A stretch of 64,000 nt of DNA from Mesaphorura yosii. Its lineage: Eukaryota; Arthropoda; Collembola; Poduromorpha; Tullbergiidae. The notes under the pieces are model-generated. The model was not told the DNA's origin, did not search any database, and worked only from the letters and a program-made list of their open reading frames with translations. Both the position numbers and the translations under genes were made by a program. The DNA lies in assembly GCA_009869945.1 (NCBI GenBank), contig WIXG01000143.1, positions 62,001 to 126,000 on the forward strand, given 5' to 3'. Positions 42,167-54,993 of the stretch are shown here, one piece after another. The first letter of the stretch is position 1. Each line of letters opens with the position of its first letter.

Positions 42167-45100
42167 ATGACGAGCAAATTGTCTTTTCGAGCTCGTGCTT
42201 TGGATGCCACCAAGTATCTTCCAATTTACTTCGCTCATGAAATTCCTGATAATGCGGACTGCTCCTTCATTAACCGGGCAGTCCCACAGATGCCCACTGG
42301 GATGGAGAAGGAAGAAGAAACGGTGAGGATCCATTCATCTTTGCTAGGATCGTAGTTTGTTTTCCTACCAGCCATATTGTCTCAGGGGGAGTTGTGAGAC
42401 CGGGAGCCCGCATATGCATTGTATTGTTTAGCAAAGTCACATAGGTTCCCTGATAACCAAGGACGCACGTGGACTCTCCTGATTTAATTGTGATTAAGTT
42501 AAGAACACCACGATGAGTCATGTTGCGCACGTGCATGATTGACGGCCAGAAAATTGTATAAATTCTCATGTAAATGAGCTCATTGAAACTGAGACGGAAA
42601 TGAACGCTTGCGGTTCCAAGCGAATTTTGGGTTTACGTTACGTGCACGCATTGGTATTTGCATTGATGGTCTGAGAGGCTGAGTCGATGATCAGTGCACT
42701 CAGTACGTTTTCTCGATAAGGTGATCTTTGGCATCAGGCCACCATTCATCGAGCATGCGACGAAATTGACCAAGAACCCACACCTAGATAAAACTATAAA
42801 CTAGATTAGATTTCCATTTACCGCTTTGATGATGCTTAATGCTAATGATTCACCATGGTGTAATGGGTTATCAGATAAGGGCATGTGACATCGATGCGTC
42901 AGAAGTTTGGATGTACCAGCTAGCAAATCGATTTTTGTTTCATTGGCTTGTTCGTTCAGGTCTTTCCATACACAATACAGCTCCTTTTCAGCATTCTTGA
43001 CACTCAAGGACTTTTGACTTGATTCATGGATGGCTCTTGGCCGACATACTTCAGTGGATATCTGTTAATGCTAATGTTTTCCAAAAATGAATACGTACTG
43101 ACCGTACTGTTCCAGACCAAAGCTGTCGTATTCGGGTACATCCAGTTCAGTTCAACGAGGGCAAGTACTCGCACGACACGGTTCTCTGTCGGTTGCAGCT
43201 CCCCCGATTTTTGTCGTTAACCATTTAGTTGGATGAATAAATATGAACCAATTTCGTGGACGATTTATGAAATTTCGCATGATTTTATTGAACGTTTTAG
43301 GAACACCATCTCCAACTCGCCATTTGCGCGGGAACTGTCATTCCTACTCCAGAGGTAATGGAAGTTGAAGATGTGGCATACTACAACCAACTGTACCCTC
43401 AAAATTACAAGATGCCCAGACAGCTCATCTACATGCAACGTAAGCATATTTCTAATATTTGCATCGCAATTAAGCATTTAAATAGGTAATTTGCATACTA
43501 AGAACGAATATTATTTGCGCAGCGTTTTCAATGGAAGCAGACATTCCGGATTATGACATGGATTCCGAGGATGAGCAGTGGATAAATTCACAGTCCAAAC
43601 TTGAGCTGAACCCAGACAAGGTATGCTATGAAGACATGATGATTATGCACTTGCGTTACAGCTTGAACAATGTAACAATGCCTTGCATTTTTTATAATCT
43701 AGTTTGAGGAGATGATGGATCGTCTTGAGAAGGCCAGTGGTCAGGTCGTAGTAACTCTTCCAGAGGCCAAAGCATTGATAAAAGAAGATGATGATCTCAT
43801 AATAGCTGTATATGATTATTGGCTTAGTAAACGACTAGCGGTGGTAAGACTACTATCATTGCAAACAAACGAGAGGCAATTTCTAGGTTCTATACTCCTT
43901 TTAATTGTAGCCACGTGTAACGCTGATCCCTCAAGTCAAAACCGAAGCAAGGTTTGGGACCTCTAATCACAATCCATACATCGCATTTCGAAGACGAACA
44001 GAGAAAATGCAAACTAGGAAGAATCGCAAGAATGACGAATCATCTTACGAGAAAATGCTCAAATTGAAGCGTGATTTAACACGAGCAGTAACTCTGCTTG
44101 AGATGGTTAAACGTCGTGAAAAGTCTAAGCGAGAACTCCTGCATTTATCGATAGAAGTCTTTGAAAAGAGGTGAGGACACTTGACGCTGAATTCCTTTTG
44201 GAACGAGTCACCGAAATGTGAAATAACATGATAATGATCTGTAGGTACCAATTGAACGACTTCAACGGACAATTGATGGCTGAAGCCTTGGCGCAACGGC
44301 CTATTCGTCCATTCTTCTCACCTTTGCTTCAGTCAAACCACTTGAGCTGGCTTAAGGACCCATCATTTGCTTCCATGGGCAAGAAGGAAAAGCGGCATTA
44401 TAAGAAGAGGAGGCACAAAAGTTCATCAAAGTCTTCCACTTACCCTTCAAACTACCTGGATCAGGTATGCTAGATTGGGTTACACTCGTGAACGTCATGA
44501 TTTGGCTAACTTTGGGTTTTAACAAAAGCAGCAACCATTTGGGTCAACGGAAGACCAGAATCGCGAAGCGTCGGACGAAGATGAGGAGGAGGAGGGAGAG
44601 TATGCACTGAGGCGAAACAAGAACTGCAACTACCACAAGGTAAATTAAGCGGAATGAGTGGCTTTGGGCTTTAGGCTTTGTGGTGCCGGATATCAGTTTC
44701 TTACCATTATTTTGTTTGTGATAGCCTCTTGACACCGGCAATTACTACTGGACAAGCCTAAGTGAACAAGTTCGAGACGACAGGCTCTTCTACCCAACGT
44801 CGATATCTGGCTACAAAAATGGCTATCGTGACGTTGGTCGGTGTAGGCGACGGGTGGGGCGAGGCGGCCGGTAAGGATTTTGCTGTCATCGGGTTTCGAT
44901 GTCGTCAGTGCTTTTTATCGCTTTTGTTACCTAACTTAACGGTATCACATTCTCAACGTTTTAATTTTTCCTTTTTTCCGGCGACATTAAAGGAAAAGGG
45001 ATCGGTTTCTTAAGGTGCTAAAGTATCGTAGTAGTAGTTAAGGTTTCATAATTAATAAAATACCGTAGCTTTATCCTTGACAAGGATTTCCTTGAAGCGT

Positions 45101-46387
45101 GCCCCAACGTGCAACGTGTCTCATTTTTTCTGTTCTGTTTGGCACTCTGGTCTTCACCTCACTGCTGAAAACTCAACGTTCGTAACCTGCACCTGCCGCT
45201 TGAGCTTGCACTAGGCATTAATTCGTTTTAGGGTCTAGTCCAACCCAAGAAATCCAGCTATTTACAAGTCCGAATTATGTATTATCTAGTGTGATTCTGG
45301 ACCGACTCAGCTTCCAGAGCCGGGATGATCTCCGCAAGCCGCTGGGCATCGATGTTCAGGAGTCTGTCAAAGTCGAGCCTGAAAACTTTGACCAAAATAC
45401 TGTGCAAAGTTCGCAAGATATTGACATTGCTGCCTCTGAGCCTCAAAGGCTAGTAGCAAGATCTTGTAATTTTGAGTCGCCGAAATCGCGACACGGTTAT
45501 ATCCATTTTTTATATATTATAGCTTGCATTTTCGTCCTAAAACACCTCCTGAAAGTATGGAGCTGGTATCTCCACATGACACTTCTGAAATGGACGGGTC
45601 AGAAGAATACCAATTCCTTAAAGAGCTCGAGTCAAGGTCACCTCAGATTTCCGTAGGAAAATACATGACTGCTCTGGTCGAGCCCAGAGAGACTCCCCTC
45701 GTTCTCGACATGAATGCCCTGCAAAGTGATGCTCACCAGCTCTTGCTCTGTCGCCCTGCGTACCTCTCGGAAGAAGCCGAGCTACCCTTTTGTGATACGG
45801 AGCTGTTCAATGACGAACTGAACTTTGAAGCAGAGTTAGACATGCTCACGGACCCGTGGTACACGCCAGCCGATCTTCAGGGCAATGAAGATTTGACTGC
45901 GTCTGCAGCGCCACCGTACCCTGACGAACCACCGCCACCCTCTGACTCGAACCCCGAAGGAGGCGACAGTTCGATGAAGGACGGTTCTCAGCCCGGGACT
46001 CCGAACCCCGAATCTAGTGGCAGTAAATGTGTAGAAACGAATTGTAGTGATCCTGCGGATACGTCGGCATCGCCAACAGACGTTAGTATAACCGTTGAAA
46101 TCAATGCAACAAGTAGTGAAAGTGATAGAAGACGATCCTCTCAGCAGCAGCAAGACAAAGACGATAAGGAGAACGACAGGATTCTGTTGTCCACACACAC
46201 AAAAGCAAACGCTCGCGAGCCGGATCAAGAGACGACGACGGCGGCCGTGGTGGTCGTGAACGGCGACTCGACGGTAGTGAGCTCGAACGAAGAGTGTATA
46301 ATCGACGAACAAAAACCCACAAACTTTGCCGTGCTCCCTTCGAAGCAGTGGATGTGCAGTGCAATCGCATTACACAACAATGTGTAG
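42167..46387 (+). CDS. E(Pc): Enhancer of Polycomb (NuA4/TIP60 complex scaffold)
   Basis: E(Pc) is a nuclear scaffold of the NuA4/TIP60 histone acetyltransferase complex. Exons are 42167-42322, 43301-43439, 43523-43620, 43703-43843, 43911-44170, 44245-44464, 44532-44639 (or from 44529), 44725-44870, about 45290-45475 and 45523-46387. The protein is about 772 residues. The start MTSKLSFRARALDATKYLP and INRAVPQMPTGMEKEEE are diagnostic of the EPL1 domain. They are followed by EHHLQLAI, DIPDYDMDSEDEQWI, YDYWLSKRLAV, AFRRRTEKMQTRKNRKND and CRRRVGRGGR. The last exon begins LHFRPKTPPES and continues as acidic, Pro/Ser/Thr-rich tail. The junction between the last two exons is unsure: the only phase-matching GT donor is weak and makes a 47-bp intron. 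Everything before that is secure. Confidence 0.9.
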
Positions 46388-48353
46388 TGTGTCCTCATTC
46401 GTACGTACAAGTGTACGCTGTTTTAGTAATCACGTATTCGGTGTAATCAGTAGTCAGTACTCGCTGGGCTAAATTGATTGGTTTTATACGTGTGCATAGC
46501 GAAGGCTAAGCTAGCTATTTCGTCGACGAGCTCCGCTGCGCAGATACGAGGATAGTCTTCTCGTAGGAAGTAGCCTACTGCAGATAGCTACGGCAGCGTC
46601 GGCGTGGTGGTGCAGTCGCAAGTCTTCGTTGGTCTGCCTTTTTTAGAATTTTCTGTTTGCCCGTCCAAGTTATCTTATCGTCAGTGGTCGCCAGTGCGTT
46701 CGTTGTGTCAGGCGTAGCCGTCGGCTATGGCTTCTATACTCCACATGATTTGAACCATTCGCTACTCTTTTTATACGAGAAGAGGCAAAAAAATTGAAGC
46801 ACCATTCGAGAAACGTTGTCGAATAAATGAATGCTAGTCAGATTTTACATTTACAATACTGCACAAGGTGTTTTCCATGAACGTGGAAGAACTGGATCGG
46901 ATCCATTTGTAATTTATACATGTTCAATTGTGTGCAGAATCGCGGGAGGATTTTAGGCTATTTAGTATTACTACTTCTATTTAAGGCGAAAAACTTGAAA
47001 ACTTGGTGATATTAAAGTTAATGTTTAGCAACTCTAGTTGATTATGTAATTAATTACCGTACGTAATCAAATCACGGCAGAATTCAATTCAATTCAGCAA
47101 CCAAACCAGTCTTGACTCTTCATTGTTCATTTTCTTCACTTCCCTTCCGTTTGTCTTTTATTATTGTCATTTGTCATCATCACCTCCGTTTCATTGTGCC
47201 CGACTAATTACCTGGCTACAATGTACAGCATTACCGCTGCAATTAATTGCGTAACCGATGTATACATGTTCATGTATTATTTTAGTTGACAGCTCGCAGC
47301 CCGGCTGCTTGAGCTCATTCAGGAATTACAAATTACTGAAATTGAAGCGTGTAATCTTTTTGTATCAACTTTTTCTAATTTAGAATTAATTGAATTAATT
47401 CAGCAACCAAACACCGTAAATAAAAAAGAAAAAAAATTAACTACGATACAAGTTTCTCAGTTGCCTCCCTGCTTCTTTCTCTACACTTTGCATACTACAT
47501 GAGACGTCATTGCATTTGGTGCGAGGGACACAAGGCAATGGCTGAGGTTGGAGGTCTTTCTCGTGCCATAAGTTCTTGAAGTACAGGTACAACAAGTCGA
47601 GTCAGCCTACAGTCTTGGGTCTTCGTGAGATTAACATCACCACAACAATGTTAATGGGGAAAAGATGATTCTCGTCTTCAGTAAGCCGTATCGTAACTCG
47701 TCTCGTACTTAATACCGTACTTAAGACGTAGAAATCCACTTTGCACTCATACCTGGCCTGGCTTGGCTTTGGCATCAGCATTCAGAATCAGTATTCAGCC
47801 TAACATGAGCCACCGTCTTCGTCGAGGTACGCGTACGAATGCGAGTCTGAGTCTCATTTCTCATCTCTCCGCCAAGCTGAACGCTGAGCCTGGCTGCCTT
47901 TCCTGTAGGTCATTCCTCTTGCAAGTGGTTCACGTTACACATCCACTCCACTTCCGTAAGGTTGTGAATTGTGGTCGCCTTTGTGCTCCTCGCTCGTTGT
48001 TTACGGTGTACAAAGAACAAAATTCAAATTTACGGTTAACAGTGAAATTCCCTTTGCATTGTAAGCTGCTGGGCCGTAATTCTTTTGTCAATTTGTCAGC
48101 AGTTTTTTGCAAGTGCATCCTTCGCAATGGCGAAGCGATGTGCAGTTTGAGGTGCTGAGTGTGAAATTGAAAGTGTACGTGTGCACAGGGCGTCCAGACT
48201 GGAGAAAATGTCATTCTGCTACAGATTCTGACGGCTGACAACCAGCAGTGGCTCATTCACAAGTGATGATCAAATGACTGGACTGAAATATGGATGGTTA
48301 TGGACCACTGATGCGTAACAACCTCAGCAGCAGAAGACGCAGCAGACATCGTC
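46388..48353. other. E(Pc) 3' UTR and intergenic DNA before the filzig-like gene
   Basis: The stretch contains the E(Pc) 3' UTR up to the poly(A) signal near 46822, then AT-rich intergenic DNA. No further coding exon was recognised. The filzig-like promoter should lie near its right end. Confidence 0.55.
46822..46827 (+). terminator. Poly(A) signal AATAAA of E(Pc)
   Basis: A canonical AATAAA lies about 435 bp after the E(Pc) stop. Confidence 0.55.
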
Positions 48354-51300
48354 ATGACTGGAACGGGCGGACGCAAGAATTCCATTGCGGCTTCGATTTC
48401 ATCAGTGCTGCGCAGTGACAGTGCGGGTGCGTCTCGCCGGTGGCGTTCCTGCACTCGGTCCAGATTCATCTTTGCGGTCGTGCTGCTCTCGCTCGTGGGT
48501 TGGATTTCCGGAGAGACACAAAGACTTTATGAAGGTAATTTGATGCTCCACGCTTAATCGCCGTATCAAAGCTCGCGTTAACATTTCCTTCATTATTGTG
48601 CCGTGTCGGAGGCTTCGCCTTCTCTTTCACGGTCCGTTTAAAAGCGCATTCAAAATTCACGGCTCGCTCGCATCGAATTATCGAATAACTCAACGTGCGA
48701 CCGTGCCCGTAGCGTAGACGCATTAAAACTGTGCATTGCATTGTGGATGTATCGAGATAAAGATCTACCAGAACCCTTTTTCCCGTTAGAATGGTCAAGT
48801 GCAGCGGCAACAATAACATCGTAAGCCACTTAGTAGCGTGCGATGAAGAGTTTCTCATTTGTCTGCTCTGCGCTGGTTTTCCAATGCATCTGTTTAATTC
48901 AATTCTGATGTGGTGGGCAGAATTTGGAGCTTAACATTAAAATTCAAGGAGTGTCAATAAGATTCAGTGCATCAACTGATAAATTGGATGTTTTCACTCT
49001 GTAGTAAAGTCGCACGCATTACAAGTGCGGCAGCTGACAATTTGGTGTTTATTGTCATGCTGCCAATTACGAGTGCAGCACTCTGATTCTTCTTCACATG
49101 CACCCTGTACGCGAAGATCCTTTATTTTTTAAACCTGTCCTCAAATCTTCATTTTCGAAAGTAAACCATGCGAGCAACATTATTTTCTTGCATCTTGCCA
49201 GCCATGCACGCCAGAAAACGCGAGCATGAATACCAGGGCCTTTGTGTCGCTCTGTGATCGTGTGATCTTCTTAAAGTATTAAGGTTGACAAATAATGGAC
49301 TGTGGAGACCGCAGTGAAATGAAGTGAAGCTGAAAACCAAACCAGCAATGGCAGCGACCGAATAAATAATCAACCTGAAACTCGTCACCGTCGCTCGTCC
49401 CTGTCGTTGTCCTGCGCGAATGCTTTTAGTTTTACCAGCACCGATAAAATACTGTTGTATAACGTGTCACATTTCTCTAACGCTTGATGAACAAATTTCC
49501 TGAGTAAAGTCTGGGCTCAAGTTCTCAAGTCAAGACAGAAAATAGCACAGCCTGCCATAAGCCATGAAGCTTCAGATGAACGACTTCAGCAGAGCGTCGA
49601 CGTCGAGTCGAGCGTGTTTGCAGAGATGATGCACTGTGTACAGAATCCAGATGTGGGTCAACATCATCATCATCATCATTCACCTCAACACTGAACAGCG
49701 CATCACAACAATGCCATTGCCATTGCTACTGCCTTTCCGTATAGCAAATAGCTCGGCACGGCCGCTCGGCAAAGCATGCCTGATGCAGACACACGATAAT
49801 TATGCTGCTGCAGTATTTATGCATAGTCACGAAAGTAATAATTGCCTGTTAGCAGAATACTGAATGCTGAACACAGAATTCGCAACTCGCAAGTGAGACA
49901 TCGTCGTTAAGTGTGTCATCATGACATGATACCAAATTTGGGCGGCACGGTCTCGGTCTCTCTGCCTTGTCTGGTGATGGCTTAATAAAATAATGCGAGA
50001 TGATATTCCAATTATTCATCTTTCACCGTCCACAGTCGAAAAGTGAACCATGCTTCACATTTCATTCACGACGCAATGCTAAATGACAGAACAGAAGCCA
50101 ATTTGCAAGTTCAAATTCAAGGCGGCGTGGCGACATGCACAGCGGTAAATAGAGCCTTAAATTGTATCACGTTCTCGTACTCTTACCTTCCATAACCTGA
50201 CCTAAAAATACGATGAATGACAGCACTAAGCTGAGGAATTCCCCACGAAACCGTTTTGCTTTTGCACCCACAATCATCAGTGTCGTATCAGCAACGGACC
50301 GCTATTACGAGCCATTGTTGAGCTATTGTGCATTGTGCATTAATTGCAAAATGCTAATTCCCTTCCCCAGAGAATTATCTCGCCACGCGGCACCGTGTGC
50401 TTAACCTGCGCTTAATCCTTTGACTCTGCACAAAAGACAAAACGAGACTGCTTGATTATAATCAGCGCTAATTTGCTGGTTACTGTTCTGATTACTGCTT
50501 ACGTCGGTGTTCTGAACTGCCGACCTCAAATTACCGTACAATATGCAGCTAACGATGTCATGCAACTATATCACTGAAATCGCATAATCTTTTAAACTAA
50601 TTTTGAATTTGTTTTTGAATTTTGAATTTTCAGAACGGCAGCTTCGCATAACTCCGAAAAGATGCAACTCAGCCTCACCCCGCTTTAAAGATAAGTCCGG
50701 AGTGTGCATGTTTAATTTGGAGTGTCAAGAAAAGTCTGGCACTGTGATCGGAGCTTGCGTGGATCGATTCCTGTTTGGCGCCTGCTGCTATGTCGACGAA
50801 TCCGTGGCCCAACAGCAGCAACAGCAGAAAAATGAGTCCAGGAACGTTGAGTCAGAGTTTACAGAATCTCCTACCACCACCGGGAAGTATGCAGGAGCAG
50901 AACAGCAGACGGTGGCGCTTGACGCTGATCCCACGCCTTTTCTCACTGATACAGCAGGCCTACCGACTGTATTTGCTGAGCCCGAGTACGACGGCACGGA
51001 TCGAGTGGGCACCGAAACTGCCCCACCAACTGCGCCATCGTACGAGGGCGGCGACGACGGCACTGCTGAGTCACTGCCACCAACTTCATTCCCGTCTGAG
51101 GCGTTCCTGTCGGCAAAGACTGACGGCGATGCACTACTGGCTTCACTGTACTCTCATGACGCTTATGCTCCAGTTCGAGATCCTACAGCATTTCCTTCTC
51201 CCGACCAGCATTTTACTTTTCTTCCTGTGCCTTTGGAGACTTTCTCCAGTTTCAGCGATCTTTCTGGCGGTGACGATGGTGGAGCTGGTCACACTCTGCC

Positions 51301-53883
51301 TCATGCACATCACCAACATGATGTCGCGATGGAACATTCCGTACTGAGCGCCGAACACCACGAAGTGACGGAGGACCCGCCACGGCTGTCTACGTTCATG
51401 TACGTGGACGGGCTGCAGAAAATGGAGCCCGTGGGAGAGGACAATAGCGATCCGGATGAGCAAGAGCACGAACAGAGCAGCCCAACGATATACCAGCTGC
51501 ATGCACATGAGGAGTCGCATGACAGTGACAGTGAAAAAGTGTCGGACGAACAGGGAGAACATCAGCAAGCCCCAACATTGGAGCCGGGCGTAACTGCAGT
51601 GAACTCCAGTGATTCCGAGAGCGTATGGTCAATCGTGTACCAGTGGCCGTCGTCCACACAGTCTCCCAGTGAGGAGGAGAGTTCTGAAAAAGTAGACTCA
51701 GACGAGCTCTACAATCATTTGATGCACGAAAAGATAAAGAACAACGCAAACTATTACCTCGTCAGTGATGATAACCATCCGGCAGCGGAAGACACCCCAA
51801 TCGTCTGGAAAATGACGACCACGAGCAGTGTAAGTGGAGGAAACTCAAACTTTAAGCAGAGTACGACGCCCAGACCGTGGGCGCAGTCCACTGCACAAGT
51901 GTACACGCTGAAATATCCTCCAGAGGAGCATCATTTGTATGCACCAGAAGTACCGACCGAGCCTTCGCTTGGTGGTTTAGTGACGTGGAGTGATATCAGC
52001 AGTGACAATAAACCGTCCAGCAGCACACCCACGACACCGGCGCCATGGATGGCAGAAGTACACGTTCAGGTTCACGACGTGGCGACGAGCCCCACTTTCA
52101 TAACACAGACCCAGAGCCACACAAGTTTTAAGCCCTACACAATAGTTACGAGGAGGCCCACTGTGAGGCCAGGCCCGACAGAAGGCGACACGGCTGTCCC
52201 GGTTACTGAACCCCTTTACAAGTACACAACATCAAGCCCCAAAAGAAGCACGATGCCTACGACAAAAGCTTCTACAACAACTACTACTACAACGACCTCG
52301 AAACCGACGACGACGAGACCACCAACCACAACCACAGCCTCTCCTGCGAAGAAGCCACCAAGCACCAGTGAAGTGTCGAGTAATCAACTGGACACGTCGT
52401 CTGTCAACTTGCACAACGATCTAGAAGAACATTTGGACGATTTCGTTAATCAGGTAACAAAGTAACAAGAAGCTTAGGACATGTTTGACTTGATGCGAAT
52501 CTGACATCTGAACTTTAGGTGGTCCAAGGATTAGCAGGAAGCTTGGACAACTTGAACCTTGACGAAGTCATCTTGCAGTCCCCGTCCCCTGTGGAAGCAG
52601 CCGTTCCCACCGTGCATCCCCTCAACGTGTTCTCATATCCTCTTCTGAATAGTGATGGAGACCACGCGCTCGCACCGAGTAGTTTTAAACCTGGCAAAAC
52701 CTCACTCCCTTTTAAATCCAACACGAAGCAAGCGACAACAGTTAAAACGACGACAACAACAACTACAACTCAGAGGCCCTTAGACTATAAACGAGGTAGC
52801 TTTATGATGAAGATCAAATTCAACTGATTTAAATTAAGGATGGATATTAGAACATCATTTTGTTCTTTCAGATTGCGGAGTTCGACCACTAGCCAAACAA
52901 GGCCGAATTGTAGGCGGAACCGCAGCCAAGTTCGGGCGCTGGCCGTGGCAAGCTCTGGTCCGTGAAGCCACATGGTTAGGTCTTTTCTCCAAGAACAAAT
53001 GTGGAGGAGTACTTATCTCACCGAAGTACGTTCTGACCGCTGCCCATTGCCAGCCGGGTTTCCTCGCTACGCTCACCGTAGTTCTCGGGGACTTTGACTT
53101 GTCCTCCGATCGCGATGGAGCCACGTCCACTTCGGTGACAAAGAACGTCCGCAGAGTCATCGTGCACCGAGACTACAATGCTCAAACATTTGAAAATGAT
53201 ATTGCGCTTCTGGAGCTTGAGTCAGCGGTCGAGTACCAGCCGCATATCGTTCCGATTTGTCTACCCACTGAGTCCGAGATTAAAGTTGGGAAGCATGGCA
53301 TTGTCACAGGTAGGAGATTACGTCACTTCGTTTGAAAATCTTTGCTTAGTGTGGTTGCAGTAAACTTGTACATTTACTGTGTCAGGTTGGGGTCGACTGA
53401 AGTACGGCGGTGGCGTTCCTCAAACCCTGCACGAAGTTGACGTACCAATTCTGAATAACACCGACTGCCAAAATATGTTTCTCAAATCTGGACACATCAA
53501 AGCTATTCGTGACAGTTTTATCTGCGCAGGATATTCTCAAGGACTGAAAGATTCTTGCGAGGTAAGGACCTGATCCTGCTCTGGGCAGAGGAAGCAGAGG
53601 CTTGGAGTTTCATACATTCTTTACGGTTATTCTTCTTTAATCTAGGGTGATAGTGGTGGTCCACTCGCAATCCAGCGCCCGAATGGTCAATGGATTTTAG
53701 CAGGAACGGTTTCACACGGAATTAAATGGTAAATGGTTTTACCGTTGTTGTAATCGATTGACTTCTGAGATTAACTATTCACTCATTCAATGCTCTTGCA
53801 GCGCCTACCCCAACTTACCTGGCGTGTACATGAGAATGACTTACTACAAACCCTGGATTAAAAGAGTTACGGGAACCTCGTAA
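48354..53883 (+). CDS. flz: Filzig-like knot-domain trypsin-like serine protease
   Basis: This is a Stubble-group S1A protease. Drosophila filzig acts in the tracheal cuticle; the same role here is inference. Exons are 48354-48534, 50634-52453, 52519-52795, 52872-53309, 53386-53561, 53646-53728 and 53802-53883, giving 1,018 residues. A 35-residue basic N-terminus precedes a hydrophobic stretch (FIFAVVLLSLVGW), either a late signal peptide or a type II anchor. The knot has Cys71, 85, 91, 102, 111 and 112. A long acidic Pro/Ser/Thr linker follows, with two Thr-rich mucin-like tracts (DNA about 52240-52345 and 52735-52780). Activation would follow Arg771 (QGR|IVGG). The triad is His818, Asp869 and Ser967. 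WLGLFSKNKCGGVLIS, GWGRLKYGGGVPQ, TVSHGIKCAYPNLPGVYMR and YYKPWIKRVTG are filzig hallmarks. It converges tail-to-tail with protease E. Confidence 0.9.
48535..50633 (+). other. First intron of the filzig-like gene
   Basis: This 2.1-kb intron separates the N-terminal signal/anchor exon from the knot exon. It contains an (ATC)n repeat near 49662 and no recognised coding exon. Confidence 0.65.
49662..49679. repeat. (ATC)6 microsatellite
   Basis: Six ATC units lie in the first intron of the filzig-like gene. Confidence 0.75.
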
Positions 53884-54304
53884 ACGTAACGTCAGTCAAC
53901 CAATACAGCCGTCCGAGTCCTTGGAATCATGATTGTAAAGTTCATTGTGTGAAATGGGACACCTTCCAAGAAAGCGTGATTACATCTCTTTGTCAGCCGA
54001 TTCGTATTATAGATTCTGTTGTATCTTGGTTGTATCTTGTTTTGAGGAATACGGACGAGAAGGCTTAAGCAAAATATAGCATTGCAGCGTTCCAAATATA
54101 CAAATTGTGATTTCTTACTTCCCATACCGCCCGTTTCCGCCCATGTTATTACTCCTTTTGTATGTTAGCTCATTTTACGCAAATCGTCAGTTTTTATTAA
54201 TTGTACTTATGACAGGAGACACTTTAATTTAGTAGTTAATTAACCAAACTTCCCTATGATCAACAGTATTTATTTTTGTCTTTAAATTCACGGACAATGA
54301 GGAC

Positions 54305-54310
54305 AATAAA
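54305..54310 (+). terminator. Poly(A) signal AATAAA of the filzig-like gene
   Basis: A canonical AATAAA lies about 420 bp after the stop. Confidence 0.55.
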
Positions 54311-54442
54311 TAATAAAAATAGTTAAGCTATTCGACTGAAAACGAGCCGCTTTTATTTCACCTGTATGAAGGTTGGGGCACGCTGAGAAAATTGGAAACC
54401 GACCTTCAATAACACTGAAGTCATTCAGTCCACATTTAACTG

Positions 54443-54448
54443 TTTATT
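54443..54448 (-). terminator. Poly(A) signal AATAAA of protease E
   Basis: Read on the minus strand, AATAAA lies about 545 bp past the stop of protease E. Confidence 0.45.
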
Positions 54449-54993
54449 GGCAATCAAGTAATTAAGAATACACAGACATAAAACCACACAGTCAATACAT
54501 GCACATAATAAATTAAACGCAGCACCATCAAATCATGTATCAGATGCTTACCAACTTCTACGCATCAGACGAGAATATAAAATGGAGTTTGCTAAGAGAA
54601 TCGTATTAACTCTACGTTTGTCCTAAGTCCTAACTGACTAAAACATAATTTCTACAATGTGCACTTGTGCACACATTAGAGTGCGTAATGTTTTCTTAAT
54701 AGGTCTTGGCACTTCGCACTGCTAAAATGATGTCGGGCCTCGGGTCAGGATTCGTGGGTCGTGCCTTCGCTGGATAATTCAATCTCATGTGGGGAATTAC
54801 CGTGTCATCTTAGGTTCTTCTTCAATTGGTCTCTCAAATTCATTGTTGTAGCAAAAATATAATTAATTGGTTCGGTTGATCACAGAGTTGAGCGGATGGG
54901 GAGGGATCGCTCGTCGCGCGTCGTTTTACGAATGAATCTATGATAAACGCACTAGCCGCACAGTTTTTCTAGCTTCTCTATATGGCGACAACA

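Larger units (their letters stand above)
53884..54993. other. Tail-to-tail 3' UTR region
   Basis: The stretch holds the two converging 3' UTRs of the filzig-like gene and protease E. Their best poly(A) signals lie only about 130 bp apart (54305 and 54448). No coding sequence was recognised. Confidence 0.55.

Noticed and set aside
50775-51347. A 190-codon plus-strand frame overlapping the filzig-like linker exon
   Set aside because: It is out of frame with the real exon and has no motif or splice context.
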